Positions 1 to 13,160 of a stretch of DNA of 64,000 nucleotides are shown here, piece after piece (position 1 is the first letter of the stretch; every line of letters begins with the position of its first letter). Under the pieces are notes generated by a model. That model was given only the letters and a program-made list of their open reading frames with translations, had not been told where the DNA came from and did not search any database. Source of the DNA: Diabrotica undecimpunctata (lineage: Eukaryota > Arthropoda > Insecta > Coleoptera > Chrysomelidae); contig NC_092804.1 in the NCBI RefSeq assembly GCF_040954645.1, forward strand, positions 45,515,760 to 45,579,759, written 5' to 3'. A program made the position numbers and the translations under genes.

Positions 1-138
1 ACTGATCTTGCCGTGGTGTTGTAACTCTTCCTCTTCTTTGTCAATGCCGTCTCGTATGGTCGTTTGTTTCTCGAAAACGATGAACGACTCGTGACATTGT
101 AGTATGAGATACTCCTAACCGCAAGCCTATTTCAATTC

Positions 139-1650
139 TTCCTCTTCTTCTTTCTTTTATGTAGGCTTTAAAGCCTGTTTCTTCTTCAATATTAGCCTCC
201 TAAATTGTTTAAATTATCGCACCATCTTTTTCTTAGTCTGCCAATACTTTTTCGTCTATTTGGTGACTTATCTCGTGCTCTTCGTACTGTCCTATCGTCT
301 ACCAGTCTACTAATGTGTTCGTTCCACTCCTGTTTTCATTTTGTCACCCATCCATTTATTTCTTCTATATTGCATGTTCTTCTTATGTTTTCGCTTCTCT
401 CCATATCCAACAGACTTTTCCCTGATATTCGTCTAAGTATTTTCATCTCTGTTGTTTCTAGTAGTCGTCTCGTTTTAGATGTGTCAGGTCTTGTCTCCGC
501 CGTGTATGTTAATATAGGTCTAATTGCTGCTTTATAGATTCTTGTGGGTGTAGGTGTTTGTTCTTCCAGATTGTGTCATTAAGAGATCCCGCCGCTTTAC
601 TTGCTTTTAAGCTTTGTTGTCGTACTTCTTCTTCAGCATCTCCGTAACTAGTTATGTCTATTCTCAAATATCTAAACCTTGCTTCCTGCTTTATTATTTT
701 TCCATCAATTTCAATTTTTCATCATAGTGGATATTTAGATGTTGTCATACATTTGGTTTTTTTTTCTGCTGATATTATTATATTGTATTTCTTGGCTGTT
801 GTATTGAAGATGTGTGGTAATTTTTTTTTACACAATACAGGCGAGCTGTGTCACGCCGCTAAGAACAGAATTCTAGTAATGAGATAGTCGCCTACGCACT
901 TTGGTGTATGGCATGTTAAGAAGAAGAAGAAGGTAATTTTTGGAGCTCGTCGTCTGTCTCGGTGATTAATGCGGCCATAGCATTTACGTACTTCTTTTAT
1001 TACTTTGTCCATTATTATATTTAAGAGAAGTGTGCTTAACGAGTCACCCTGTCTGACTTCGCTTTGTACTGGCATACACTGTGTTAGTTTTCCATTTATC
1101 TTTGCCTGTATTCGATTATGGAAGTAGATGTTTTCGATGGTTTGTATAATATCGATTGGTATGTTTCTTTTATACAGTAGGTGTAAGACGTCTTCGACTT
1201 GGATGCGATCAAAAGCCTTTGTCAGGTCTATAAAATATAGATATGCTGGCTTATGTACTCGATGGCCTTTTCTGTGATTTGTCTTAGTACAAATACGGCG
1301 TCTATGCAGGATCTTCCGGATCTGAATCCTTGTTGTTCATCTGATAAAGTTGTTATTTTATTGATTTTGTTGGTTAGGACTTTTGTGGTAAGCTTAAGTG
1401 CGGTGTTCAGTAGATTTATACCTCTATAATTGTTGGGGTCTTCTTTATCTCCTTTTTTGAACATTGGTATCATTATGCTGTTTCTTCATGCGTCTGGTAT
1501 CTTGCAGTGCAATATTAGTTTTTGTATAAATTTTGTCATCTCTAGGGTTATATTTTCTCCTCAGTTTTTTAGAAGTTCGCTGGTTATTCCGTCTGGTTCT
1601 GGTGACTTTCTATTTTTTATTTTTTTTTATCTTTTATTTTTCTATTTTTA
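139..1650 (-). mobile_element. Degenerate RTE-like LINE copy (RT to 3' end)
   Basis: Minus-strand translation gives reverse-transcriptase blocks in order. At 1473-1228 there is a fingers region with NNYRGINLL and QGFRSGRS. At 1075-851 there is a palm block with RQGDSLS. Between about 540 and 205 there is the C-terminal RIVR/RDK-type tail. Blocks lie in different frames with stops, so the copy is dead. The 3' end near 139-230 (paired 'tttaaagcctg' and 'cttcttcttc' runs) is nearly the same as at 21345-21425, which defines a shared 3' UTR for this family. The family assignment (RTE or a close relative) is from motif style only. Confidence 0.75.
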
Positions 1651-3430
1651 GCCTAGCCTATTTCACGATAAGTTAATTCTATATCCGCTAAAGTAATTGC
1701 CTGCACACATTCACAACGGCTCAGATTTCTTGAAATACGGCCAATGTCAATTAATCAACAAAAATGCAAAATAGCAAAACAGTTTATTCAATTGTAAACA
1801 ATATTGTCAGTCTAAAACTGTTCTGTCATTTTTTTTTATTTTTCATAGCCTGCTTATATTCCATTATCGAGTATTACAATTCAATCAAATCAAGTTTTAC
1901 ATTGAACGTACTTTTCTTTTTTGATAATAGAGATCTCGATATCGAAGCTTTTTTACGAAAATGTTGAGAAAAAAATTAAGCTATATTAATAATATTTGGT
2001 GTTTGTTTCTAATAAATTCCACAGGATGTTGCAAAATAAGATAAAAAAACAACTTCATTTTTATACCCCTTATATGGGTAAAACGTTGACATTTCTCATA
2101 AAACATCATTGGTACAGTAATACCTTAGAAATAGACATATTATAATGTGAAATAAAAATCATCGAAATCCAATCAAGGGTTCAGAAGAAACGTAGCTTTA
2201 AAGTTATGTTACTTTTAAGATGGTGCTTTAATTTTGGGGATTATATATACCTAAATTACCTTGTATAATTAGTATATTAAATGAATAACGAAAATATCCA
2301 AAAAAAAGCACTTAGTAAGAGCTCAGTATGTTCCAGTTAAAATCAATATTTATCGAAATTTCAAATTCTGTTACAATTAATGTAACATGCTTTAAATTTA
2401 TCGTCAAATATATTTTGACACACAACAATATATAAAAAATACACTTAATCGAAACTAGAACTGTACTGTGGGATAACACATAGAGACATACAACACGAAG
2501 ATAGGTTCATTCCATTTGAAAATCTTATGTATAAGGTTGGCCTTTTTAACGACGGTTCGTTGTCTGTTGAAAAAAAACTGACTTTTACAATGGCCATGTC
2601 CTTGTTGTCACTAACTAATATCACGTTGTGCATAAATTTAAAAATAATTTAAATGTAAAGAAATTCAAGTGTCCCATTCTTTTAAACAGTGCAAAAAACG
2701 CACCTAGTGCTTCTCTACTACCTACTTTACAAATTCATATCAATGACATATTGAACAATTAATTCAAAAAGTAGAAGTTTTAATAGAAACATACTATGCT
2801 CCGCTAGACATCTTGTACTAATTTTACAAAAAAAAACTAGTCTATAAAACTAAACAATGTCTATTAGTCTCAAATAGAATATTATAATTTTCTTGTTATA
2901 TATTCCCATTAAACGAAATTTTTATTTGATGTGGGTAATAGGTAAAAGTCGGGTAACCATCTATTAGTGAACTTCGTTTTTGGCAAATCTACATATTTCT
3001 GAATCGGTTACTTACATTAGTTGATAATTTTGGAAGGAATGAGTACTTAAATTGGTAGCTGTCAACAAAAATAACAGTAAAATAAAAATACCGCACAAAA
3101 ATGTCAGACCAGATTTCAGTGTTTTATTTCAAAATATACAACCAGAGTTGGTTTAAAAAATTACTGTATTTTCAAATGCAGAAGGATTTTCCAACAAAGA
3201 AATTTTTTCATTATGTGACTCAAGTATTCCTTACATTACCATGAGGTACATTTAAAGGTCTCTGTATTAAAAGTTTTTAGAATTTCTCACCCGATGAGTA
3301 TAAGACCATATTGAAAATATCCGACTGTATGTGCTAAAACGGACAAAAATAAAATCTACAGTGCGGCTAAATCATTATCAAACAGTTATGTCTATATAGT
3401 ATGTTCCATTTACTCGCCAAATTCGATTTT
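1651..3430. other. AT-rich stretch without recognisable genes
   Basis: Only short open frames of under 70 codons occur here, with no motif I recognise. No terminal repeats were noticed. It is probably old, decayed repeat or intergenic DNA. Confidence 0.5.
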
Positions 3431-3840
3431 CCTCTTTAACACACTCCTAGAACCATCCGTATCCTAAGTGACTTGTTTTTTAGTACCGTGCCCAGATTTA
3501 GGTGTTGGTAGCCTGCAATATTGTTCTCGATATTTTGCGCCAGTCCATTAACCAAGGTTTCGGAGCGACGAATATTTTTTCCTATCAATTCCTGTATTTC
3601 CCTCTATCTTTCCGTTGAGTATTAACTGCAGTATCCAGTAAATACTCCTCTCATATGCTCCAAGTATTAAATTTTTCTCTTTTTTTATAATTTTCGTTGT
3701 CACCTTCGCCTTAACCTATACTGTTTAATAAATTATGTGTTTGAAATGCGCTGAAACCATTCTTTGAGTATTCTCGAAGGCTTCTAACTTATTCACCATA
3801 TTAACCTTGATAATTAAGATTTCACATTCATACAGGGAGT
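3430..3840 (-). mobile_element. LINE 3'-terminal fragment
   Basis: On the minus strand the translation contains 'VNKLEAFE' followed by a tail like RRxxxWLRNL, typical of the region after the RT domain in RTE/Jockey-like elements ('EAFEMWxYRR... GRRxxSWLxNL'). There are several stops and frame changes. It is a fragment only. Confidence 0.5.
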
Positions 3841-3964
3841 GTTACGACGAGTTCTGATATATACACTATCTATATATCAGAAACTACTTACACGATATTT
3901 ATGAAAATTGGTTCATGGGGATTACACGTTATGACGAACAAAGAAAATATTTTGACAGACATGC

Positions 3965-3987
3965 CACTTCCGGTTATACCGGAAGTG
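3965..3987. repeat. Perfect 10-bp-arm palindrome
   Basis: CACTTCCGGT, a 3-nt spacer (TAT), then the exact reverse complement. It sits in a segment ending 'aacaccttgtatatta', a phrase I associate with ends of dispersed insect repeats. That association is from memory and unverified. Confidence 0.8.
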
Positions 3988-4082
3988 AACAGCAACTTTG
4001 TTATTTTAAATCGAACACCTTGTATATTATTGAATTTTTAGATTCTGCATAAGATTCTAGATAAAATTTGTATTTTATTGGT

Positions 4083-5900
4083 TTAGAAGTTTTCAAGTTC
4101 ACACTGATTAAAAGCTTTTCTGAGACATACTGGTATGTGGGACGATTTAAAAATATGGTTCAACTTGCCGAAGGCTACCGAAGTCAGTCTTATACGACGG
4201 AGAAGCTCAACGGTTTGGTTATCTTTTCCTATGCGAATGTCGTGACCTAGGTATTTATAGGCCTTTACCTGGACTATGGGTCTTGTTCCTACGCATATAT
4301 CTTCGCTGACTACAAGATTTGTCATCATCTAGGTTTTAGATATATTTATTTTCAATCTCCCTTCCAGCGAGGAAAGGTAGAGCTGATTTAAAAGTTCTTT
4401 GGCCTCATCTAACCTATCAGCTCATCATCAAGCCTTCATTTATTACGTCCACTGCTGGACATAGGCCTCCCTTAAACTCCTCCATTCTTTACGATTTTGT
4501 GCTCTTTATTGTCACTTTTTGGTGATACGCCTGATGTCGTCAGCCCAACATGTAGATGGTCTTCCTCTACTACGTTTGTCTGCTCTTGGCCTCCCAATTT
4601 GTAATTTTTCTCGACCATCGTGAGTCGTGCATTCTCGCTACATGACCTGACCAGTTTCATTTCAGTTCCGCTATGCGATCCACAACATCAGCAATACTCG
4701 TCCTTCTTCGCAGATCTTCGTTACTTATTCGGTCCCCCAACGTCACTCCCAACATAGACCGTTCCATTCGTCTCTGTGCCACTCTCAATTTCGAAGCCGT
4801 AGTCTCGGTTAGAATCATAGTTTTCGCCCCATAGGTAATTACCGGTAATATGCATTAGTCAAATACTTTTCTTTTGAGGCTAATTGGTATGTTGGCCCTA
4901 AGTGTTCGTCATTGGATTTCGCATGTTTGGATATCCCTGCTGATTCTTATTTCATGACCCAAATACGTAAATTTCTCCACCAGTTTGTCATTTAACATAT
5001 CTGCGAAACGGAGATGGTTAAGCTTTTCGCCGTCTATTGTTACTCCTCTGTTGTCCCAATTGACCATCTTAAAGGCATACTCTAATGCCCTTATGAATAA
5101 TTTCGGAGACAATGTATCTCCTTGCACGTTTTATTTTTATTGGTCGGGTTTTATCGTGTGTCTTAACATTCATAGTAGCATTTTTGTAAATATTGTAAAT
5201 AAGTTCATTATATCTATGGTTAATCCTGCTGTTATTCATTGCTTCTATAAGGGTGTCTATTTCGATCGTGTCGAACGCTTTATTAAAATCTATGAAAGTG
5301 AGGACAAGAGGTTTGTTGTATTTTATAGATTTTTCAAGGGTCTTTACTGTATGGAGGTGATCATTGGTACCATAATTTGAACGGAATCCTGCCTGCTCTC
5401 TCGGTTGGCAGAAATCTAATTTTTTCCCCAATCTTGATGTCACTCACTAACCTAGTGAAGAACTTGTATATGTGGTTCAACAGGCTAATAGGTCTATAAT
5501 TTTTTAGGTCCGTTCTCCTTTTTTATCCAAAAGGAAGGTTATAGCATTGTTCCATTCTTTGGACACCTCTATTTGCTGCAAACATAGATTAAACAGTTTC
5601 CTTATTTATTTAATGGCATATCTCCTCCATTTGCGATAGCTTCTATTACAATTCCATCCTCTCCTGGGGTTTTGTTATTTTTCATTTTTCTTAATACTTT
5701 CTACCTTTATCTCTGGCATTACCTTGATTCATGATCTTCTTTAAAATTGCTGTTTTTCCTTTTTGATCTTCTCGTCGGCTTCCATATCCCATATTCCCAT
5801 CGTAAAACTCTTCGACGATCTGTATTAACTCGTCTCTACGTGATATTATTTGATTTTGCTTGTTCTTTAATTTATGAATTTCGCATTTCCCATTCGTTAG
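4083..5900 (-). mobile_element. Degenerate, rearranged RTE-like LINE copies
   Basis: Minus-strand translation shows RT blocks. 5443-5069 has 'REQAGFRSNYGTNDH' and 'LTFIDFNKAFDTIE'. 5127-4909 has 'MQGDTLSPKLF' and 'LRFADM', where the second catalytic Asp of the FADD box is lost. 4860-4430 is the C-terminal tail with 'RGRPSTCWADDIRRI' and 'EWRSLREAYVQQW'. A second YLGHDIRIG block at 4328-4083 follows out of order, so at least two partial copies or a rearrangement are present. It is not coding-competent. Confidence 0.75.
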
Positions 5901-6179
5901 CTTCTACGTATAAATATTAGGCTGTTATATTCCTCTATAGTGCGTTTAATATTATGTTTTTAAATTTCCTTAAATCTCTCCTGATTGCCTTCGAAACTGT
6001 TTTATTTATTTCTCTTAGAGCGTGGCTGTCTGCATTCTTATCGCTTCTCATTTGTCTTCTTTGATCCAGCAGCGTTTCAGTATATGAACTGTGAGTTTCG
6101 GTGAGTTTCTTGTAAGGCCTTTATGATGCAATTATTTAAGTCGTTAAGATCGTTCTCGGAGGTTTCATGCAGTAGTAGC

Positions 6180-6700
6180 TTATTATTGATATGTGTCTGA
6201 TATTGGTTGATATTAACACAATATCATCTGCAAACCTCAGCTAGCTAACTTTGTCTCCATTTATGTTTATGCCCTTGCCGGTCAGTTTTGCCCTTTTACA
6301 TATATATTCCAAAAGCTTAGTGAACAGTTTCGGTGAAATGGTGTCACCCTGACATACTCCATGTTTGTATCGGTAATTTCTGAGTTTGAAGATCACCCAT
6401 TTGGTATTTGTGTTTAATTATATTTATATACGGATAGCCAATTCGGCATTCTGTCAAGGTTTCCAACATTTTTTGTTGATTTATGGTATCAAAGGCCTTT
6501 TCATAATCCACAAATATTAAAGCTGGTGGTTTATTATATTCAGTAAATTTTTCTTATAAAATTTTTTGTTACCAATAGGTGATCGTTTGTTCCTTAGCCT
6601 TTTCTAAAACCCTGATTATAATATTAAGCCTGTTCTGTGGGCTGATAAAATTCCAATTTATTTTCTAATCGTTTCGTAATTATTTTTGTAAATAGTTTAT
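6180..6700 (-). mobile_element. RTE-like RT fragment
   Basis: Minus-strand reading includes a 'GVCQGDTISPKLFTKLLEYICKR' block and an '[11 protein letters not shown]' box around 6230-6360, with an AFD-type block near 6500. The fragment is broken by stops. The intact ADD triad shows it derives from a once-functional RT. Confidence 0.6.
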
Positions 6701-7902
6701 AAGTATGGATTATCACATGAATATCAATTTTACTTTTTTCTAATGTCTAGTTATTATTACTTCGGTGTATTAGCTACATTTTTCTTTACTTACCTGCTTC
6801 TATAGATTCTGGTACTTCTCATCACATTCACTCGTTTTCTTATGTTGTTATCTATTTAAGGTAATTGTACAAATACCTAAGTTTGTTTAAATTGTAATAA
6901 TTTTAACCAATATCTATATCTCATGCCTAGATACCTAATTTCTTCTCCAGTGTTATTTGTCTTCGCAGTAACGCTGACATAAACATTAAAATGTAGTTAA
7001 AAAATTAATAGAAGCCATGGAAATCTTTTTTGTCTTAAGCAGTAATTAATATATAAATATTGTAATAAGAAATTCTTATACAATTCCATTATCCACGTAT
7101 GGCTTTAGCAAAATTTCATTATTTTCTGTTTTCGAAAATTGAATTCAACATCTTACGAGTTTTACAGTACATTTTTTAATGATAACAAAAGTTCAGATGT
7201 TCAAAAATATATTAACCTTTGGCTTCAATGCTGCGAAATTGTTATAGCTAGAGCCATTCTTACTCGTACCTAGTTATTTCTTATAATGTTATGCAGTGTC
7301 AGCAACCATTTCTCCAAAAACAATTTTTTTTCCATAGTGGGAATAATTATAGCTTTATTTTCTGATTTTTGTACCAGGATATTTTGCCTCTTGCTGGGTT
7401 TCTATTTTTTTTTTCAATTTATCTTCTATATTGAATCTTAGCACATCCTATACTGAGTAGGGAAGTTCTCATCTCCTACATGGCAAGTCCCAATGGCTAA
7501 TGTTCTATGGGTATATATGACAGGTATGAATAAGGTAACCAAAAAAACCGATAAGGGCCAACTGAAAACATCACATAGGGGCTGTAGCTATGTAAACAAC
7601 TGTATATTTGTTTATTTAATATGACACATATACATACAAAAACAAATACATACATACACTCACACATTCTCAATCATCAAATTACTAGACAACACCACTA
7701 CTGACCCAATCCCTAGGTGTAACACCATCGTATCCAGGAGATGGTGTATGGTATAGGGGAAAATTTGTTGCCTAAGTGAAGTCTAAGAGAGCTGGAACAC
7801 TTAAGGATTCGATTTCGCTTTGATACAAGAGCCTTGAGTCTAGAATTGCGATTTCAAAAAACACAAACACAGACTTATTACATAAATACAACACTTTTCT
7901 AA

Positions 7903-8235
7903 GTTTGATATTTCTGATCTCTTATTATTTTACTTTCCACACAACTGTGTAAAAATACGTACAGAAGCATTCTTCTATTACGTTGACTTACTCTTTAAAT
8001 ATTAAATTAATTTGCAGACCAAGATGTCATTTTCTTTTTATGCTTTGTTTACTTCTTCATCTTTGATTTTTTGTTTGATATTTCTAATCTCATATTATTT
8101 TACTTTCCACACAACTGTGTAAAAATACGTATAAAAGCATTCTTTTAGTACGTTGACCTACTCTTTAAATATTAAATTAATTCGCAAACCAAGATGTAAT
8201 TTTCTTTTTTTGCTTCGTTTACTTCTTGATCTGTC
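7903..8235. repeat. Tandem duplication, two copies of about 170 bp
   Basis: The segment starting 'gtttgatatttct' at 7903 is repeated at 8073 with roughly 90% identity. Both copies contain 'ttttactttccacacaactg' and 'tactctttaaatattaaatt'. Only two copies are present, so this is a local duplication or a remnant of a longer satellite. No coding content was found. Confidence 0.85.
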
Positions 8236-9029
8236 TATTTTAATTTGCTAATGCATGAGATCATATTTATGTCCCTTGACCACTTAACGATTTTTGAAAA
8301 GTTATGTTAAATAGCTGTACCACTTTTGTTGGAAAATCCTCATGCATGTAAATTCAGTTTTACTAAAAACAAACCACAATACTGAAACATGAATTGTGAA
8401 AAGTTAGTAACACTGATTTTAGTAGAAAATATTTTTCTTTAATTAACTCAACAAATTGTTGTACGCTTGATATCTGGTCTTAAAAAAGATTTCAAAATAA
8501 AAAACAAGCAAATGTGCGTTTACACAGCGTTATTTATAAGTATTAACCCGTAATTTAATTTCAAAATAAAAAACAGTGTCTAATCTTCATCCCCTACGAT
8601 TCCATAAACTGATCATTCATGATAGGAAATATCTCATATTTTTTTAAATAATTTTTTCTATTCAATAATTCGAATATAGGCCTCACCAACTTCCTTCCAT
8701 GCTTCTATGCCCCGTGCCAGACCTTTCCATATATTCAGTATAAAAGTCTGTTATATATTCAGTATACAGGCCAGATACTTCAAACGGTGTCTGACTATCA
8801 CCTAGGCTGAAGGCTAGATTTTGATATCTGGCTAGATATTTTAAAAATGTCTAAATGACGTAGGCCAACTCAGCCAGAAAAAAAACCGCACCTTGGGTAA
8901 AACCAGGGGCAATAATAGATAGTTGAAGCGAATCAGTGGCTTCCTTGCTTCTGCCTTCTTTGTATTTCGTAGGCCCAAGAAATAGCAGGTTACCCTTCTT
9001 CTTGTGATTCTTTTTCTTATCGGGGGTTG

Positions 9030-10800
9030 GTTATCATCATATCTATCCGTACCCTATTGGCAGCTGCTCTGAAAACGTCTACTTAACAGTCATGCAGGCT
9101 TCTCAGCCAGAGCATCCTTCTCCGACCTATGTTTCTTTTACCCTTCATCTGTCCTTAATGATGAGTGGTAGTATTTCATACTGCTCACCTCTGGTAATAT
9201 GGCCTAAATTTTTTAACGTTATTACTTCAATAGTTTTTAATGAAGTCGCAATTTACGCATTTCAAATGTTTCCAACTTATTTATACGTTCTAATTTTAAT
9301 GTCTAGCTTTCCAGTTCATACAACAAAGTGGAGAATATATAACACTTTAATGCCTTCATCCTCAGTTCCATAGCAAGGTCATGATAATTGGATCTTTTTT
9401 ATTTTTACAAATGCCTGTCTCTCAATTTCAAATTGTGTCCTTATATCTACTTTGGCCATTTTTCTAATTTACCCAGGTCCTTAGATATTTGTCGTTTTGT
9501 AATAATCTTGAATTTGATTTTGTTCACGTTCATTTCTAGTCCATGTTGGATACTTTGATTTAAGTCTTGCAGTGATTTTAGAATGTCAGCTAAATTAACG
9601 GTGTCATCTGCTAATCTTATATTGTTAATGGTTTTACCGTTTATTACTATACCGTATTCTTCTTCTGATAATGCCTCCTTAAAAACAGTTTTGCTGTAGC
9701 AGTTTATCAACAATGGGGATCCCTGTCACATTTTCTTCTAACATCTACATTTTTTTGCTGATTCTAGTACAGATTAATTATAATACGTATACCTCGACCG
9801 TCCACATTCTTTTCCCTTAGTAGTTCTACAAGTTTCCGATGTCGCACTCTGTCGAATGCCTTCTGAAAATTAATTAAGCAGACATACAGATCCTGGTTCA
9901 CACCTAAACATCTTTATGCGAGCACATTCAAAGTGGAAAGGTTTCTTTCGGTCCTAATCCTTTTCTGAATCCAAATTGGGTATCATCTATACATTCCTCC
10001 AGTTTTTTTATAGTTTTATGAGCGTCGAATAGAATCATTAGGTATTCTTTCCATAATCTAAGTTTATTCTTAATGCCTGTAATAAGTTTACCGTGATCAT
10101 ATTTGAGTATTCCATAATGCGCTCGTTTTTTGGTATTTAGTAATTCCTCTATTTTTTTTGCATATTAGAGCTGTTGTATTTTCTATCATACTATTTTATT
10201 GCCATTGATCTTTTAAACATTTTTCTTTGGCTTCCTTTATCTTTATTCTTACTTTTTTGTGTAGTTGTGTGTTTTTTAATTTATTTCTTCCCTAACATTA
10301 ATGTTAGATATCTGAAATTATCCACTTCTGTTTTTTATTTATCTTTTCTGGTTGTAAAATTTCTTTCCTTGCCTTTAATACTGCTTTTTGTATCTTGTAG
10401 TACTTTTCGTCGACTTTTTTTTATCTAAAGATGGCTCTGTTTACTTCATTCAGATTTCTGTTAACTTGTTGTTTTAGTTTATGATGTATCGATGTATATT
10501 TTGTAGCTTTAAATTTGTTTTAAATTTCGTTTGCACTAATGCTATCAACGAGTTATGGTCTGAGTTAAAATCTGCTCTAAGGTACGCCTTTACAGTTTCA
10601 ATTAAGTTTTTTTATTAATTTTTTTATTAATACACAGTCGATCTTGTTTCTGAGTTGATTTTTGGTGTCTGCAGGAGTTCCAAGTTTACAATCTTCTGTG
10701 GAGTAATTGTACCATTGTGTTCATAATTACAAAATTTTTACTTCGAGAGAAATCTATAAGTTTATCCCCTCTTTCATTTACCCTTCTATACGTCTAAACA
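9030..10800 (-). mobile_element. Degenerate RTE-like LINE, endonuclease to tail
   Basis: Read on the minus strand. 10800-10500 resembles the end of an AP-endonuclease domain ('NERGDKLIDFSRSKNFVIMNT', then a TWNS block). 9713-9447 carries the RT palm with 'IRLADDTVNLAD' (ADD triad present). 9400-9050 carries the tail with 'LETFEM' and 'LGHITRGEQYEILPLI'. Stops and frameshifts occur throughout. The order matches a single minus-strand insertion of about 1.8 kb. Confidence 0.7.
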
Positions 10801-13160
10801 GCAATAGCGGTTTAAAGAGGGAATATTAATACATATCTTCAGTATATAGGAATTATCATACATCTTCAATCGTGGTTTTTAAAGTTTGTTTTTAAAATTC
10901 ATCATTATTTTAACCATAATGGGCTTAGAGACTTGTATTGCAAGTTGCATATTAAACTCTAATACTTTCAATATATTTCGTGAGTACAAATTCTGATACT
11001 AATTTACGTGAGATTTGGAGTCCTTTAATCGCTGTCCTTTTGAATTCCCTTATCTATTGTAAAAGCAGATTTTAAGTATATAAACTATATATCACTGCCT
11101 ATTATGTTATTATTACCTTTTTGATTAAAAAATAAAAATCTATGAATCATTTTCAAATGATTTTGAATACGTAAATTAAGTATTTACTGTCTACTCATTA
11201 TCCATATTTTATTCTGCTTTAGGCTTTCACAAGAATCAAAACTTATACTTCATTATAAAATCACTTATTGTACGTCGTAACTCACGTATATACATTCTTA
11301 TAATACAATACTGAGACAAGATTGTATCGACATTTATAATTGTTGTAATCTTCTGTCATAAAATCTGTGCTAGTATGCATTGGCAAATCGAGAATAAATC
11401 TGCTGATATAGATAATTAGATATTCGGCACATGTATAGTGCAGGTCAAGACATAGGCCTTTTATGACTCTGACTTTTAAATATTTTTACATCTAACCTAC
11501 AAATTTTCCGTTCATATTTTTCCTGCTTTTCTTTTCTGTTAATTGCGGTTGTCCCTAGACTTTTCTTGAGGTCCAAAACTTCAGCGGCGTTTGAGATTTA
11601 TCGCTATATGATCACCACATATTACAGTATTTTTGCTTATGGTAGTAATTTCGTCAATTCGTGACATCTCGACGACAATTACCACAAAGTACGAAATCAT
11701 TCATACCACTTCTTCATCAATGAATTGAATTCTTCGCTAAAGCCAAAATTGGGTCATGATTTTTTGTAATTTCTGCCTTCAACATTGGCTATTACGCGCT
11801 GCTCATCTACAAGTTCTAAGTTCATCAGATTTTGACCGTCTACACTTTCTCTCTTTTCCGTAACCTCAGCACCGTTTTTTTGTTAATTTAGGCTCTTCTG
11901 GAGAACATTTCGTCGACCATTCTTACTGTAGATAGAATCTTAGAATTCTCAGATAAGTGTTTCTTTGAACAGTTGGTAACGTTCACAATTGTGTCTGTAT
12001 CCACAATCACATACTGTTCTGAAGCTATTTTCTTGTACATCTTAATGCTCTTACTATTTTTGTTGAGAATAAGTAACAATTTAAATTTAAAATAAGTTTA
12101 TTTTTGACGTCTCGATTTCCACTTCGGAAATCGTTCTAAAAATACAAAACATTTATTAACTTAAACTGTGGCTTATTCCCAACAAAAATAGTGACTCCAT
12201 ATTACAGTTTTGTAGTTCGGTTTAAAGTCCTTTACAATTATTTTTTCGAAAATGCTAACTTTCTTTCGTATGTTCTGTCACGAACTGTTTCGAATCTATA
12301 AAACATACTTTCGGTGTAATGATTATTATTCTGTAGATCTTAATCTTCAATTTTGATACACAGTTTTAGAGCTGAATATATGAGTAAGAGAGAGATACAC
12401 TCTATTGCCTTTCATTAATCTTCTTCATATCTCATTAGGGCTTAATAAGTACGTTAATACTGTAGTAAAAACCGATCATTGGACGGCATCTTACTGGACA
12501 TATCTTAGTGTACTGATACGTATTCTTCTATTATTTCTAGTTATTAACTCATATCTATGTTTTGTTTTAAAGCTGTTTTCTTATAGCACCTTTTATTTTA
12601 TTTACTCTTTTATTATGAATTCATCTTCCTCCATACTGTATTCACTTAGATCTACAATATAGGTATCCCTCAAAACTAGACACTTTCTTACGTTCTGAGC
12701 TGCTTTGATTTAGTTTATTTTCACTCTTTTTAGATAATCTGTTTAACATCAGGACTGAAATAGACACTGAACAAAATTCTTACATTTTTAATAAAAGTCC
12801 CATAATAAAATTTATCATATGCTGCCCAGCTTAGAGGCATTCTTCTTTGGAGTAACCTAAGAGGTGGACAGTGGCGTGATTGTGCTTTCTTTATAATTAA
12901 CGGCACCAAACCGTTAACGCTGCGCTACTGACAGAGTGGATAATTATGTAAACAAGGCGCTCGGAGCGAATCGGTACGAAAATAAGGATTTGCGCTGGTT
13001 GTTCGAAACTGGCGCCTGCTGTACCATTTAAACATATCTGTCTACTAGTTCTGTTTCCGACAGAGTTACTCTTGTGCATTCGCGAAATACCAAGTTTGTC
13101 ATCTTCTTTCTGTGTCATATTACGTCCCCTTAACGTTGACAATTACATTGGCGAGTTTTT
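10801..13160. other. No recognised gene; weakly coding-like minus-strand patch at 11500-12080
   Basis: Most of this stretch holds nothing I can name. On the minus strand, 12079-11888 is open for 63 codons and continues, past stops, with a charged, protein-like reading (for example 'KRESVDGQNLMNLELVDEQ' near 11830-11790). It may be the remains of a LINE ORF or another decayed gene. No family is assigned. Confidence 0.4.

Noticed and set aside
12897..13142. 81-codon minus-strand frame with higher GC
   Set aside because: No motif, splice sites or repeat context supports it. It may be a decayed repeat.
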